64,000 bases of DNA from Parietaria judaica (GCA_954871525.1 OX940872.1:24647746-24711745), one strand, 5' to 3'. Shown: positions 12,062 through 25,566, counted from the first letter of the stretch. Notes: generated from the sequence alone by a model not told the origin. Translations and numbers: made by a program.

Positions 12062-13100
12062 TGTCTAATTCCGAGGAATCCTCGCTGATTGATTATCGAT
12101 CACCCTATGGTACGTAAGGTAACCTTCGAAAAATATTTCGCAGGGATTAGAGTCCCATACCAATAATCCCGATACCCTATCCGACTCATAAGATTCGATA
12201 ATCAATCTTCCGGCTCTTCCTTTAAAACTCCACTCTTAGAATCCATGGTTGCGATAAGGTTCTCAGGTTACATTCCTCGGCTTGTCGTCGTAGCCCGCGA
12301 AAGATCAAATCTCTTCCCAACAAAGGCTCTTGCCTAAGAAGGAAAAATATGGTTTGCATTCCAAGTCGAGCACCAAGGAGTGTGGGAAGTATTTCGCTAT
12401 GAGAACTCGAGTCATCAAGCATTTTTGGGTATTGAATAATGCGCCAAGTAAGGCGCCCGACTAGGGCCCGGTTTTAGTCACCAAGATCATTAAACTCGAG
12501 ACCCTTTTCCGGTTTGGTCTTGGTTAAAAACCTCCCATAGTTTCCAATGCATTTTTCCTTTATCTTCCGTGCCACCCACTAAAACCGGGCAATAAGTCTA
12601 TGAAGCTCTTTGATAGTGGTGGATGGAAGAAGAAAAAGGCTCATTGTGTATGTCAGGATAGCTTGGATAACCGCTTTCACAAGGACTTCCCTTCCGCCCG
12701 CCGAAAACGTCTTAGTTTTCCAATCATGAAGATGTTCTTGTACTCAGCTAGTGATCATGGTAAAGAGGGCCACTTTCTTTCTCCCAACTTTGACCGAAAG
12801 TCCAAGGTAAGATTTGATCTCCTCGACGACGTGAATGTGAAGCAAGCTAAAGAAATGACCGGTCGCAACCTCCGTGATGTTACTCGAACAACACATCACA
12901 GATTTATCCATATTAACCACTTGCCCCGACACTTTCTCATCCACAGCCGAGATGGAACGTACGCTTGGCAATTTGTCTTAGTCGCTTTACAAAGAACGAT
13001 ACTATCGTCCGCAAAGAGGAGGTGGGAAATCGTTGGGGCAGCGGGCCTACACACGTATCCGTGTAGAAGTCCCAGCCGCTCTTGGCCTCAGATGAGAACA
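12062..13100 (-). pseudogene. Decayed LINE (L1-type) reverse transcriptase
   Basis: Read on the minus strand from about 13090 downwards, translation gives RPAAPTISHLLFADDSIVLC, the reverse-transcriptase block with the catalytic FADD motif, as in plant L1-type LINEs. Further blocks follow in order but in shifting frames: SGQVVNMDKS, then LGLSVKVGRKK, then AGGREVLVKAVIQAI and TYTMSLFLLP, then a late segment with YFP and GLRR at 12220-12420. Stops and frameshifts separate them, so it is a pseudogene holding part of the RT and the region after it. The endonuclease and the 5' part are absent. No poly(A) tail or target duplication could be placed. Confidence 0.8.
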
Positions 13101-15305
13101 TGTTCAATATCATGTATTTTAATCCTGAAAAAAAAAACAAATATATACAATGTATATATATATATATACTGATATAAATACACAAATAGAGTATAAAAAA
13201 CAGTCTCTTTCACTAACCTATCTGTGTCGCTACGACTAAATATGCTTTGTACGTACTTTTATTACTACTTTTTTTTCTGCTCGATACTTTTATGATTATG
13301 TATGATATATATACATGGACCAATGACTTATCGAAACATGCCATACGCCACGTGTCAACTCAAATGAACATGTTCTGACACAAGCTTGTCAGTCTCACTT
13401 GTCGTTTGGGCTTTTGCTTATGCTAATCTGGTCAAGTTTTCCTTTTCCTCAGCATCCACATCTCTGCGGTACTTTTTGGTTTTCTATTTAACTTATTTGC
13501 GGATTTAGTCACCATGTTTACATATTTAAGGTCTTTCAACTCCAATTTTGACAATTAATCGAGTACTATTAATTATATAAAATACCAAGACATGGCAAGG
13601 CTTTCAAAAACAGTTTTATCTTATATATTTACTATTTGGAGTTTACATTATGTTTATTATATGATTAAATTGGATTATTTTTTCCGGTTTCAACCCTTTT
13701 AATAACAAGTTAAAAATATATTTTCTTAAATCATATAGGTTTTGTTTTTCAGTCTGTCTCATCCTGCAAAAGCAAAATCAGGACCGGGCGATTTTGAAAT
13801 GCCCCAAAAACCGAGGATAAGATAAGATGAAAAGTCCCGGTTTCACGTCCCCTCCTTAGAGCATATTATTTGAACCCTAATGATTTCCTATTAGTGGTTA
13901 TGCATGTAAAAAATATAAAAAACGAAAAACAATATATTCAAAATTTTATATACATATATAATTGTTTTTCATCATTATACAATTAAAAAGTATATGCACT
14001 TAAACATCTCTTAAGTTTTCTTTGTTAAAGCTTAAATCATATAGTAAAAGTTAATTTCCATAAAAAAAATGATCAACCTTGAAAACATTGGATCGATCCC
14101 TAACATATTTACAGATTTAGAGGGTCTATGCGCAAATAATCTTCTCTTCGATGTAGTACTATAAATTCCAATTATTCTATTTATAACTCCAAGGTCTCCA
14201 CTTTCCTTATTTGGCAAAAATGGAGTCCGATTCCACGTACTTTATTTGGTACGAGAATTCCTCGGACAAGGGAAAAGCCTTTACGCCAATTATATTTCTA
14301 GGAATCTCACAGATATTATATTTTATTATTTTATTTATTACTTATCATATGATATGCAAATATAATTAAAATATGCATCGAGGCTATGGAATATATAGGA
14401 TTATTATTCGGAGCATAAGAGCTAGTATATGGTAATTTCGTACTTATACTGTCTCACTTGTTCAAGTACGTGCAATTTCACATGATATTATTCTCCTTGC
14501 CTATTGTAATGGTTAGACCAATGGCATCCTTACTTATGTCAAATCCGCGCCTTGTTCTACGTGGTCGCGAGACTCGAATCTTCGTATAAGTTTAAATATT
14601 TGTCTGATTGATTCAGGGGCGTAACTACAATGGCCAAATGATGTTATAATTCTCTTTTAACTTTTACTTTTTGTACAAATTTCACTTTATTATTTTCGAA
14701 ATTATATTATAGCTTTTGATAAAATATTATTGTTCGCAATTATATTTATCGTTTGAGATTCGTGTATTCGATCCGCTTTTGACTGATTGATTCATGGGCG
14801 TAACTACACAATATATAGCCAATAACCCCCTATTCTTGCTCCTCTTTTTTTTTTTTTTATAAATTATTAAGCCTCTTCCATATTATTTAGCTCAAGATCG
14901 AATCTCTTTTCTGCAAACCGAACTTAAAACCTTGTCATGTAGTCTACGGTTTTCTTGCATATATACTTCAAAGACATTCAGAAATGCTCGAAATAACTTT
15001 AGAGAAAAACGTGCTTGATGCGTGATTCAAGTGACGATATATTGAATGTTCATTACTATGTAATTCGTGGATAAAGTAAATAATAATAAAAAAAAGTTGA
15101 TTCTATTTGACAAAGTATTAATAAAGCTCACGGCAAGAATATATACGAGCTCTTGAGGATTTTGAATATGCATTTTGTGTTACATCAAAATCCAATTCGG
15201 ACCATTCTCCCAAATCTCATGTGTGCTTATTTTTATTCTGTTCACTTGTGATGAGGAAAAATTAACACTCAATAGTCACACCAAGTTTGAATCCGATCCG
15301 ACAAA
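13101..15305. other. Intergenic DNA
   Basis: No gene recognised. It holds a short TA run at 13140-13168 and one CACGTG word near 13350. A direct repeat at 14604/14783 is listed separately. Confidence 0.5.
14604..14820. repeat. Direct repeat, 179-bp spacing
   Basis: CTGATTGATTCAGGGGCGTA (14604) recurs at 14783 with one change (CATGGGCGTA), followed in both by ACTACA. Some similarity also precedes the two words (ATTCGTGTATTC against CTTCGTATAAG). It could be a local duplication or two ends of an unrecognised element. Confidence 0.5.
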
Positions 15306-15310
15306 GTTGA

Positions 15311-16643
15311 TGTTGGGGGGTATTTTTGTAAAATATATTAATAAAGAAATATTATTTAATTAATCATTTCTTTATTAATTAAATCATTTCTAAACCCAAA
15401 ACACCCTCCGGAGGCCCGTTTTCATAAAATAAAGTGTCTAGATGTTCCTAAAAATATCAAGATACTCAAAAACGACATAAAATTTGTGAAAAACGGACGC
15501 GGGACGAGTTCGGGAGCGAAAAAACACCTCGGGAGCACTTTTGTGGGCCCCACTCGCATCCAGGCCCAATCAGGGGCTGCCACGTGGCAGCTAACACCCC
15601 CACTCGCCCTCCACTCGCCCACCTGCCCGCTGACCTCATCGCTGACCTCATCGCTGACGTCATCAGAGCCTGTTTCTCTCTCCTGGCGCGTGGGCAGCGC
15701 GTATCCGCGGAAAACCCGCGCGTGTGGGTGCGTGGAGCATCGGATCGGGCTGATTTTGGTGGCGTTGGAAAGATCTCACTCCGAGGACCCAAAAAACTAT
15801 ATTTATTTTCTTCAGGGGCCTCCGTAAGTGAGAGATAATTGCATTTTAGTACTCGGGTTCCCTTATAAAAGGGAGCTCGGTTCATTCAAACCGGAGGCAA
15901 TCGGAACTCGACCAAATTCTCTCGAGCCTCTCTATACTCCCTATAAACTCGCCTCCCCCTCAAATATTCCACTAATGTTGAGCGTCGGAGGTGAATCAGG
16001 GGGTATTCCCCCCTGTTTTCCCTGACCTCGGGTATTCTTTTGCCAGGTCCAGAAATTGAGAGAAAGCGGAAGTTTCGGAGAAATTTCTTCAATAGATCAA
16101 CCCGAGGGGAACCTCTGGAGAAAATCCCGGGATGATTGACGACCCCGCCTGTCTTAATTCTAGCTCTGTGCGGAACCCGTTCTGTTTCCCAGTCCGTATC
16201 TTTCATAGATATCGTGACTTTGTGAACAGTCTGTAGGACCCAGACTCGGATTGACATCACAGGCCGAGGGTCCAATCTCCTAAGATTCACTACTAGATCA
16301 AACACACTCTCCCGTTCGTGGGAACCCGATCCTGTGAGGTGCCCAAACCTGTAACCCGGGCCTAGTCCATTCCTGGCCTCGAGGTAACAGGTAGTGCGTA
16401 TCCCCGGATCGCTGGATCACGAACGGCGAACGATACGTTTAGATCTCAGTGCCAGGAACTTCGCTCGGAATCCGTATCATACACACCAAGAAGGGGGAAA
16501 GAATCTGTCATCCCCGCAATAGGGCCTACAAACCCAACACAAGTCATCATAAGCCCACCAAAAGTCAACAAAACGACATTGGGCCCGGTCCAACACCAAC
16601 AATTGGGCCGCAACAGTGTTTGATCCAAAAAACGGCATCAACA
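15311..16643 (+). mobile_element. Solo LTR, 1,333 bp, TSD GTTGA
   Basis: It begins TGTTGGGGGG and ends CATCAACA, so the ends are TG...CA with a TGTTG/CAACA inverted repeat. The 5-bp target duplication GTTGA is perfect (15306-15310 and 16644-16648). There is no internal region, PBS or PPT, so this is a solo LTR left by recombination. A TATAAAA box at 15864-15870 suggests a U3 of about 550 bp and plus-strand transcription. Open frames of 100-140 codons on both strands inside it carry no recognisable domain and reflect its GC-rich composition. Gypsy or copia origin cannot be decided from the LTR alone. Confidence 0.92.
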
Positions 16644-16648
16644 GTTGA

Positions 16649-17907
16649 TATTAAAGTTTTCATCTTGAAGGCATTTATTTAGCAATTACATATATCACTA
16701 CTGATAAATGTGGGTTATATATATCACATATAGAGTTAGAAGAAAAATAAATTAGCTAGCTACGGATGTGAAATTATTATTTATAATTATTCAATTCCAT
16801 ATTTTATGATATTTAACTATGTATTAATGATGGACATCTTGCTTGTGACGAATTAACGTCAAGAAGGTGATATTTCGAGCCATGTTGGACTTATATTCTT
16901 CGAGCCATGTTATAATTGTCCCGTAGGCTGCTTGATGGGTCAAGCCTGATGAGTTTGTAAAGAACTAAACGACTTGTCGTTTACACTAAGTAACAAACGA
17001 TAAAGTCGTACACCAACAAAACCTTTAACAAGACATCGTGCAAACTCTTGAGTTCACGCTATATTTTGTGAAGACCATGGTATCAGGTATGAAATATTGA
17101 AAATAAAAAAAGTTCGGGGAGTTCATTATGGTAAACCAGGGTTGCACAAAGGAAAAGACCATCATTCAAAGTTACCTACGAAATATAATTTTGATAATAT
17201 TTTTGCGAATTCACCAGAAGTGAACTTCTTAAAAAATTGCACAATAATTTTCGAAGACATTCGTACATAATTACATAAAACAAAAATTACGTTACATCGA
17301 GCAACATCATTTCCTTTTTTGAATTCCCAAAAGATACAATATTCTTCTCTCATGTTTTGTTTCTTTGTCATATTCTTGTCAAAATGTGTTAAGGCTGTCG
17401 AGTATTGTATAATCTAATACATCAATATCGTGTGATAATTATTTAATATAAAGTATATAGATAGAGTAAATAATGGTGCACAATTTATTTTTCTTGTCTC
17501 TATATTTTTATTTTTATGTACACAACACGACCATTCATTGTTTCATTTTTTCAAAGAACGAGGCGTTGCTATTTTTAAAAAGTATAGGATAAATTTATTA
17601 TAAAGTGTAAAGTTGAAGGCTAAAAAATGCACAAAAGTACTGTTATTCAGGGACATTACGATTTTACTACAAAGTACAACCTGCTCTTGTAATATAAGTA
17701 CGCAATTCATACCAACTCCGTTAAACATATTCTTAATCTTTTTTTTTTCCTGCCATAATAATACTCAAAGATCAGAAAACAATATCTATGTCAATCTCGT
17801 CCATGTCTCATCAAGATCTATTACACTAAGAATATGCGTACATGTACATCCACAATTAAACTCCAAATATGTTAATTATTCTGTACTTTTATTGAACTCG
17901 AGACACA
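16649..17907. other. Intergenic DNA, nothing recognised
   Basis: AT-rich. Short frames at 17162-17371 and 17543-17918 show no domain, codon bias or splice context that I can support. Confidence 0.5.
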
Positions 17908-17915
17908 TGTGTATC

Positions 17916-18103
17916 TAGTGGCGGAACCAAGAATTACATAGTCATACCGGTGAAGTTAGATACAAATTTTTTAGTAAAAAAATTAAAACGAGGGATTATA
18001 TTTAAATTTTGATGAAATTTAAAGGGCGCTTATCTAATTTTTTGTTGTTTTCATAGGGTGGTTTGAAGTTGAACCGCAAACCCTCTCCATACATCCGCCA
18101 CTT
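17916..18103. mobile_element. hAT-type MITE, 188 bp
   Basis: Ends TAGTGGCGGA and TCCGCCACTT form a 9-10 bp terminal inverted repeat. Flanking 8-mers TGTGTATC (17908-17915) and TGTGTATT (18104-18111) differ at one base. An 8-bp duplication with short inverted repeats fits the hAT superfamily. It has no coding capacity. It lies about 345 bp upstream of the PRP19 start codon, close to the promoter. Confidence 0.75.
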
Positions 18104-18271
18104 TGTGTATTCCTAACTTAACAGACGTTAACTTGCCACGAGCATAATTAGACCACAACACTATTTTGTGGCCCTTTTAACGCTAAAAAAAGAGATTGAC
18201 AATGTGCAAATTTAAGGTAAGATTGAGTACTTACCCCGTAAATATTTTTGTAACAATGATCTCCCTGTAAA

Positions 18272-18425
18272 TGGGCCTGAAAGTGAGTCCGGCCCATGAG
18301 AGTAAACGACGCACCTCATTCCCAAGCTCATCTCTGTAGCGACAAACCAGTCTCTTCCACTTAACTCTCTCTCTCTCCTCCATTTCTCTCTCCTCTGCTC
18401 TGCGCGAGTCGCACCCAAAACCCTA
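18272..18425 (+). promoter_or_regulatory. PRP19 proximal promoter: Site II-like motifs and telobox
   Basis: TGGGCC (18272-18277) and GGCCCA (18291-18296) lie in opposite orientation 150-180 bp before the ATG. AAACCCTA (18418-18425), a telobox, sits 24 bp before it in a CT-rich leader. Telobox plus Site II (TGGGCY) is a known combination in plant housekeeping and proliferation-linked promoters. No clear TATA box is seen. Confidence 0.55.
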
Positions 18426-18448
18426 GCCTTCTCCGTCTCCATTCCGCC

Positions 18449-21400
18449 ATGAACTGCTCGAGTAAGTCTCTCTCTCCTCGTCTCTGATGGTTCCTATTCG
18501 AAGCTACGGCTGATCTGTTCCGTGGCCCGTCCGTACAGTTTCCGGCGAGGTGCCGGAGGAGCCGGTCGTCTCCGCGAAGTCGGGTCTGCTCTTCGAGAAG
18601 CGCCTGATCGAGAGGCACATTTCGGTACGTGTTTCCTTCTGCTGGTGTGTGTGTTTCGAGGTCTTGTGTGTTTCTAGGGTTTCCGTTTGGCCTGTGTTGG
18701 GAAATGGAGGACTGCGAGCTTGTGTTGACTTAGGTTTAGGCTTGTTTGGCTTTGATTTCGTGAATTGAGCTCAGGTTTGTGGAGTTCATTGAGTTTTAGA
18801 CGAAGAAGATGACTTATATCTGATTATTAAGGATATGAAATGATTTTTAGTCGATGATTTAGTTTGAGTTCAAGAAATTGAGAAATGGGATTCAAGTGTC
18901 AAGAGATTGGAATCTCTCTCTCATTTTATTGTGATAGAAATGTGAATTATCATACTTCGTAATTCCTCGACGTGTGTTCGGCCTAAGCAAATCCTAGGCG
19001 TTTGAGAGCAGAGTAAAGGACTATATTTTGCAGTACGGTCAGTGACCGCTGTTCTCAGTGTTTTCTATAGAATATAGATGTACTCGTGAATCGTTATTAC
19101 TTCACGGGGGGGCCAATTCTCTATATTGGTTGAAAAAACTTAAGAGTTTGACTATTGTTCATAGTTGATACTTGATAGTATTACGTTTATTTTCATTTAT
19201 TTGGAAAATATACATTCGATGCTGGTTATTGCTTGTAATATTTAGTCTTTGTGACTCTTTGTCTCTATCTCGGAGAAGGAAAAGAGAAAATAATTTGACT
19301 GTGTTTATAACTTCTTTGATTTAGCAAGGCACGTTAACTGCTTTATTAACTATGAAGTTTTTTCTATTTGCATGGAAAAAACAAGCCTGTTTGATTAAGT
19401 TGGGCTCCTTCAACAGTTAAAATCCATTGGTCGGGTGAAACTGTTTGATTAATCTTTCATACCTTTTGATTCTTGGTAGGACTATGGAAAATGCCCGATA
19501 ACGGGTGAACCACTTACCATGGATGATATTGTCCCAATCAAATCAGGCAAGGTATGTTTGTCTCATTTCGTTTTCCTATTTACTTTTCCTTGTTTTATGA
19601 ATGCTCTGTATTAGTTTATCACTTTTATAACTTTACAACTGTATTAAAAATTGCAAACCTGATCGAACCTACGTTTTAATACATTTTATTGATTTTTATG
19701 CAGATAGTGCGGCCAAGGCCATTACAAGCTGCAAGCATACCTGGCATGCTTGGAATGTTCCAGACCGTATGTTGCTTTGTTTCTTAAAGTAACAGTAGCT
19801 TTGTTCAGGTTTTATAATTCCTTGCTAATAAATAGTAAAGACCTTCCTTTGCTATTGAGGAGGACTAGAAAAGATGCAAATCAAGATTTTAGATTAGCAT
19901 TTAAATTGCTCGCCACCTGCAATATCATGTTCAATTATGGTTTAGTGGAATCCTATGGTTAGTGGGATATCTTATAAGTTAATACAATATAGATAGTTAT
20001 TGAAACAACGCCTCCTATTTTTGTATTTTTGTGAAGATATCATATAGAAAGGCTCGCTTTGGTTTCCAGAGAGAATCTCATGTTTGGGCATAACAGCTTT
20101 TAGTTTTCCATAGTTCAAATAGAGAAGAGAGGAAGAGGGAAAAGATAGATGGATGAATGATGCTAAATATGAAATAGGCTTAGACTAAGTGTTGAAATGA
20201 ATGACAATATTATATGGGATTGTTCTTTGACTTTATCTCTATTTTAAACGGAACAGGAATGGGATGGTTTGATGCTTTCCAATTTTGCATTGGAACAACA
20301 GCTACACACTGCAAGACAAGAGCTAAGCCATGCACTATACCAGGTATTTCTGACATTATTGTACACGGATGTTGAATTTCTGATGGGTTACTGGCAATTG
20401 GATTTCTTAGTAATTATAGGATATACTCATAAATCTTATTTCAAATAATCCAAGCTCATATTTCTTATTTCCTATCGAGATCACATTTTCCGCTGGTTTA
20501 CCTATATTCATGGTAATCTCCTATATTTCATATCTCTTAGTTAATTTTCTGAGACATCGATAATCTTGTTGTTGAATGATAATTTTACCTATGGTTTTCG
20601 ATGTAGAATAGCATCAGGATTGCTATATGCCTGAGCTTTTTATTCATTTCTCATGTGTTGTCAGCATGATGCTGCCTGCCGTGTGATTGCAAGGCTAAAG
20701 AAAGAAAGGGACGATGCAAGATCACTTCTTGCTCAGGCTGACCGGCATATTCCGATGACCACGTCAGGACCAGTTCAAGTGAATGCCTCATCTGTTAGCA
20801 ATGGGAGACCAGGTTTTTATTTTCTGTTCATTTTTCATTCATCTTGTGTAATGTTGCTTAAATTCCCAATTTTTTTTTTTTTATTTTTATTTTTAGAGAT
20901 TGAAAGACATCAAAAAGATTTGAGAATGAGATTGATTTTTACAAATATGATCTCCAGTCATTTAAATGAGTAAAATGACCTAGTGTATAGGAAATTGAAA
21001 GGACTCTGAATAGAAATCAAAGAGGAACAAGAAACCTTTATTAATAAACAAAACCCGGTCTCTGTTCGAGAGTTAGACTAGGAAACCTCTCTAAATGATG
21101 TTCAATTTGAAATATCACTAATCAAACATGACGGCGAAACCTAAATTACGTTATTTAATAAATATTTAAAAAATAACAGCAATGTACTCGCTAAAAAATT
21201 AACAGAATATCGTAGGGCATTAATGGGTTTTTAGGGCTATAATGAGTTCGAGGGACCATAGTACTCGTAGTAGCTAATGGACTGAGTTGTGTATTGACAG
21301 CATCTGGCGAAGAAGTGGGTCCCGATGGGAAGAGAGCGCATCCTGGCATATCGCCGACTGTTTTTGAGGAGCTTACTGAATGTAATGCAGCTCTATCACA

Positions 21401-24400
21401 GCAGAGGAAAAAACGGCAGGTATCATCCATCACATATATATATTTATATTTTGTATAGTTTCCTCTTAGTTTAGCCCTTCTTTTTGATGTCTTATATGAA
21501 CTAAACACAAATTATTAGCAATTCATATTTTTGTTTCTAACTTTTCACATGGATCTGTTTTGGTTCGATAGATACCCTCAACATTGGCTTCCGTTGATGA
21601 TCTGGAGCGGTATACTCAGATATCTAGTCATCCACTTCACAAAACAAGCAAACCAGGCATTATATCGGTCGATATACACCCTAGCAAGGTACAAAAGAGG
21701 TTCATTTGCTTCTGTTAATAACTAATTATTTTTATGTGAAGTACCAAGTTAGATGGTGTACATATTTTGTTTATTTATTGTATATGATATTTTGTGTGTT
21801 CTCTTTATGTTTTAGGATGTCATTGCAACTGGTGGTCTTGATACGAATTCCGTGATTTTTGATCGATCTTCTGGAGAGATCTTATCTACTCTTAGTGGTC
21901 ACTCAAAGAAGGTTTGTCCCCAAGTAGATTGTATTTATTTACTTATATAGTTTAACTAAAAGTTTTTCCCTTTCTCATATTTTCATTAAATCTTGTTGAA
22001 TAGTTGCCTAATTCTTTTTTTAGGTTACTTGTGTTAAATTCGCTTCTCGCGATGACTTATTTTTGAGTGGTTCAGCAGACAAGGTACATGGATGTTTTTA
22101 TTTTTTTATTATTATTGTTTGAATGTTTTCCCATAGCTAATTTTCTCAGGGATCAGCTGTGTTTATGTTACGGTTATTATTATTTTTTGCCCTTCGTAAG
22201 ATGCACTTGAAAGAAAAGTTGTAAGAAAACTCGTGGTTTATTCAATTCAGTAAGAGAGAAATGTGTTGGTTCAATGAGCAATAAAACCGAGCTTGTTTTG
22301 CTTCATACATTATGATTATAACAATTAGTCCGACAAGAAATGAGCACCTAGGCAGCGATTAGTTAGCAAGTGAAGTTGCAAAGTAATCATAGCATATTGG
22401 ATTTAGATTAATAATTGTAACTGTAGTTGATTATGAAATGGTCAGTGGAACATGAATTTATTAATGACCATATTTTGTGCTTTTCTATAATCCCACAATT
22501 AAATTGACTTAGGGACTTTAATGGCAAGAACTAATTTAGAAAAAGATAGAAGAAACAGTATCAGGATTACATCCCAGTGCTTCTGGATGCATAGTTGTTG
22601 TATATGTTCATGGGATATATATTATATTTTTTAACTGTAATCATAAAGCGTGTCGAGTTGACATTATCTGTAATGATCTTGATGTTGCAGACGGTGCGCA
22701 TATGGCAAGGTTCTGACGATGGCTACACCTGTAAGCACGTGTTGAAGGACCATAATGCTGAGGTATACACATATATATAATACATACACACGTCAGAAAT
22801 AAGTTTGATTTTTGCTCACGTTCAATAAATAATAGTTACTGCCTAACAGTCATAAGCGGTAGATGATTGATTCCCTATAAGCTTCTCACATATATAAACT
22901 AGTGTTCATTTTTTTAAGGATACATCAATTATATTGATAGAAAAGAATTTACAATGTATGGTCAGAGAATGGTTTACGATCAGCCATTCTGTAAATCGGT
23001 CCGGCTAAATAGACCAAACTCTACCATAAAAAGATAGAAACAAGAAGACTACTCGTTAAAGAGACGAGATAATACATCGTAATCTCGTTGCACGATGAAA
23101 AAAGCCAAAGGGCTATCCAATGATTGACATTATCTATCAAACCATTCAGATTCCAAGATATGTCGTTATAGAGGAGTTTGTTGCGAGTATTCCGAATGCA
23201 TCAGAGAGTTGTTACAATTCCAGTTTTTGCCGCAGCGTGCCACTTTTTATTTCGCCTTGGATCTTCGATAACTAGTGTTTCATAATTATACACGGCATAT
23301 ATATATATATTATATATATGATTTATTGATACCCTATGTGCTCCTGACATATATGAAGTGTTACATTATTGGACGCGGTATATAGACAATAAATTGATCC
23401 ACTTACCTTAGCATTGCTATTTCTATATATTTTTTATTATTCTTATCACTCATCTTTAAAATATTAACTTTGATTTTAGGTTCAAGCTGTGACAGTCCAT
23501 GCAACCAACAACTACTTCGTGACAGCTTCTCTTGATAACACGTGGTGCTTTTATGATCTCTCTTCCGGAACATGTCTCACACAGGTTTTTACTATCCTTT
23601 CGATTAAATATGTTCAGCAAGAATAACTTTTTGAACTTTAAAGCCAATTATTGTGTAAATTAGTTTCTATTTTCATGGCTCGGACAAACAAAAAGTGGCT
23701 AAAAATTCAGTCATCGATGTACTTGATCTACACTTTGCTCTATCTCGTCTTAGGTGTGAAACCAGGCCTTCCAAAACTGGGCCCGGACAGGCCCACTTCC
23801 GACATTGAAAAAGATAACAATTTGAACAAAAATCAAATATAAAAATTATATAGAAATTGTAAGAAATGCCCATTTTGTGTCAAAGGTTTAAGAAAAATGC
23901 CCATTTGTGAGAGTAAAAAATACACAAGTGGGCATTTTTCTTAAACCTTTGACACAAAATGGGCATTTTGTACGATAACCCAAAATTATATCCAACTAAA
24001 ATATTAACATAATCCAAAGACCAATAATTATAATCCAAATTTGGAAAACCGAAAATCCAGACTGATTATTATCCTAATCCGTGGATATCAACGTCCAACA
24101 TAAAACATAAGTATATCTATGTATATTGTGTGTCCAAAATGTTAAAACCTATCAAAATTCCAAACTGATAAAGAATACCATTGTCCATATACATAGTACC
24201 TGATACTGATACCATCTTAATATTTCTCCTGCACCTTCACTAATTTTTGTAGGTAGAGGACACTTCAGAGACTGATGGGTACACGTCAGCAGCGTTCCAC
24301 CCTGACGGTTTAATTCTCGGAACTGGAACTTCTCAATCTATTGTCAAGATCTGGGACGTGAAAAGTCAGGTAAAATGTTTCCTATACTCCCTTATCTATT

Positions 24401-25566
24401 TATTTTTTGTATGTTTCTACTAAGCTTCCGTTTTTCATTTTCAGACAAATGTTGCGAGATTTGATGGACATGTTGGTGGAGCAGTAACTGCTATATCTTT
24501 CTCTGAAAATGGTTATTTCCTCGCGGTAGGTTTTTCCCCATTTATCGATTTATAAAGGGTTAAAATATGGTATTTGTCGTGATTATTACTCTATGAAATG
24601 AACAGACTGCAGCTAGTGACGGTGTCAAGCTTTGGGATCTGCGGAAATTGAAGAATTTCAGGACATTTTCTCCGTATGGCTCAGACGCACCAACAAGCTC
24701 TGGTATGTATATTTACTATTTAGTATGTATTTTCCATGCATATTTATATTTATATTACTATGACAATTTTATTTTTTGCAAGGTTATTTTCATGCTGATA
24801 TTTTACCCAAGTTTTTTGTAGTATGACGGTAGTTTTTGTGATTATGCAGTTGAGTTTGACCACAGTGGAAGCTACCTTGCGCTTGCGGGTTCCGACATAA
24901 GGTGATCATTGAATTTTTTGTATACAATTTATATGCTAATAATTGGAGAAAATAACCGAATTTAGTCTTTAGAAGAACCCGAATCAATTCCGATGGGTTT
25001 CAGAGTCACTGATGATGCGTAATTCAAATCTGCTTATAGAAAAAGTGAAAAAGAAATGAAATAGCAGTAATTACCCGAACTAATAATATGAAGAAACAAA
25101 AAGAAATAAAAATGGAGGTGGTCCTTGTGATGACTCGGTTTTCCCGCTAATTCAATTGTTAGCAAAGAAGACGATATGGAGTATGGAGACCTGTATAAAA
25201 CTGTCTGACATCTAAATATTTAATTTTGCGTCTAAAACTTATGTTTTGGAACGTAACTTACGGAAAAACTTGTAAATTTGCAGGGTCTACCAGGTTGCGA
25301 ACGTTAAATCGGAATGGAACTGCATCAAAACACTCCCTGACTTATCCGGCACAGGTACATCACACTTGCTGTATCAGAAACCGAAATTTTGCAACCATCA
25401 AATATCTGCATACTTCTTATTTACAATTGAATAAATTCCAGGTAAAGTTACGTGTGTCAAATTCGGTCCCGACGCGAAGTACCTTGCAGTGGGATCCATG
25501 GACCGAAACCTTCGTGTTTTCGGGCTTCCCGGGGATAATAACAATGGCGAAGAAATGGAATCTTAA
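18449..25566 (+). CDS. PRP19: Pre-mRNA-processing factor 19 (PRP19/MAC3), U-box E3 ubiquitin ligase
   Basis: Eighteen exons give 526 aa: 18449-18461, 18539-18624, 19480-19551, 19704-19766, 20257-20343, 20665-20812, 21301-21419, 21572-21688, 21816-21911, 22024-22083, 22691-22762, 23480-23584, 24253-24369, 24445-24525, 24606-24702, 24850-24901, 25284-25354, 25442-25566. All introns are GT-AG and the summed length, 1,581 nt, is in frame. Residues 1-70 are the U-box ([31 protein letters not shown]). Residues 75-140 form the tetramerising coiled coil ([28 protein letters not shown]). Residues ~205-526 are seven-bladed WD40 repeats ([36 protein letters not shown]). Length and order match plant MAC3A/B, which act in the nuclear MOS4-associated/NineTeen complex in splicing and immunity. 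Exon 1 codes only MNCS plus one base, so the start depends on the first splice. The gene looks intact. Confidence 0.97.
22915..23275 (-). repeat. Probable retrotransposon 3'-end fragment in PRP19 intron 11
   Basis: Composition and wording differ from the AT-rich intron around it. Read on the minus strand it ends in an A-rich run after TATCAATATAATTGATGTATCC-like sequence, as plant LINE 3' ends often do. No coding motif can be read, so this is a weak call. Confidence 0.3.
23864..23968. repeat. Near-perfect intronic hairpin, 46-bp arms
   Basis: Arms 23864-23909 and 23923-23968 are reverse complements at 45 of 46 positions, with a 13-nt spacer. Each arm itself holds two ATGCCCAT-type words about 30 nt apart. 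It lies in PRP19 intron 12, 670 bp long. It may be a tiny MITE or a short inverted duplication; no target duplication was identified. Confidence 0.9.

Noticed and set aside
12600..13172. 190-codon plus-strand frame in the LINE remnant
   Set aside because: It is antisense to the recognisable FADD reverse-transcriptase block.
15422..16305. Several 84-139 codon frames in the solo LTR
   Set aside because: They fall in a GC-rich LTR with defined borders and carry no domain.
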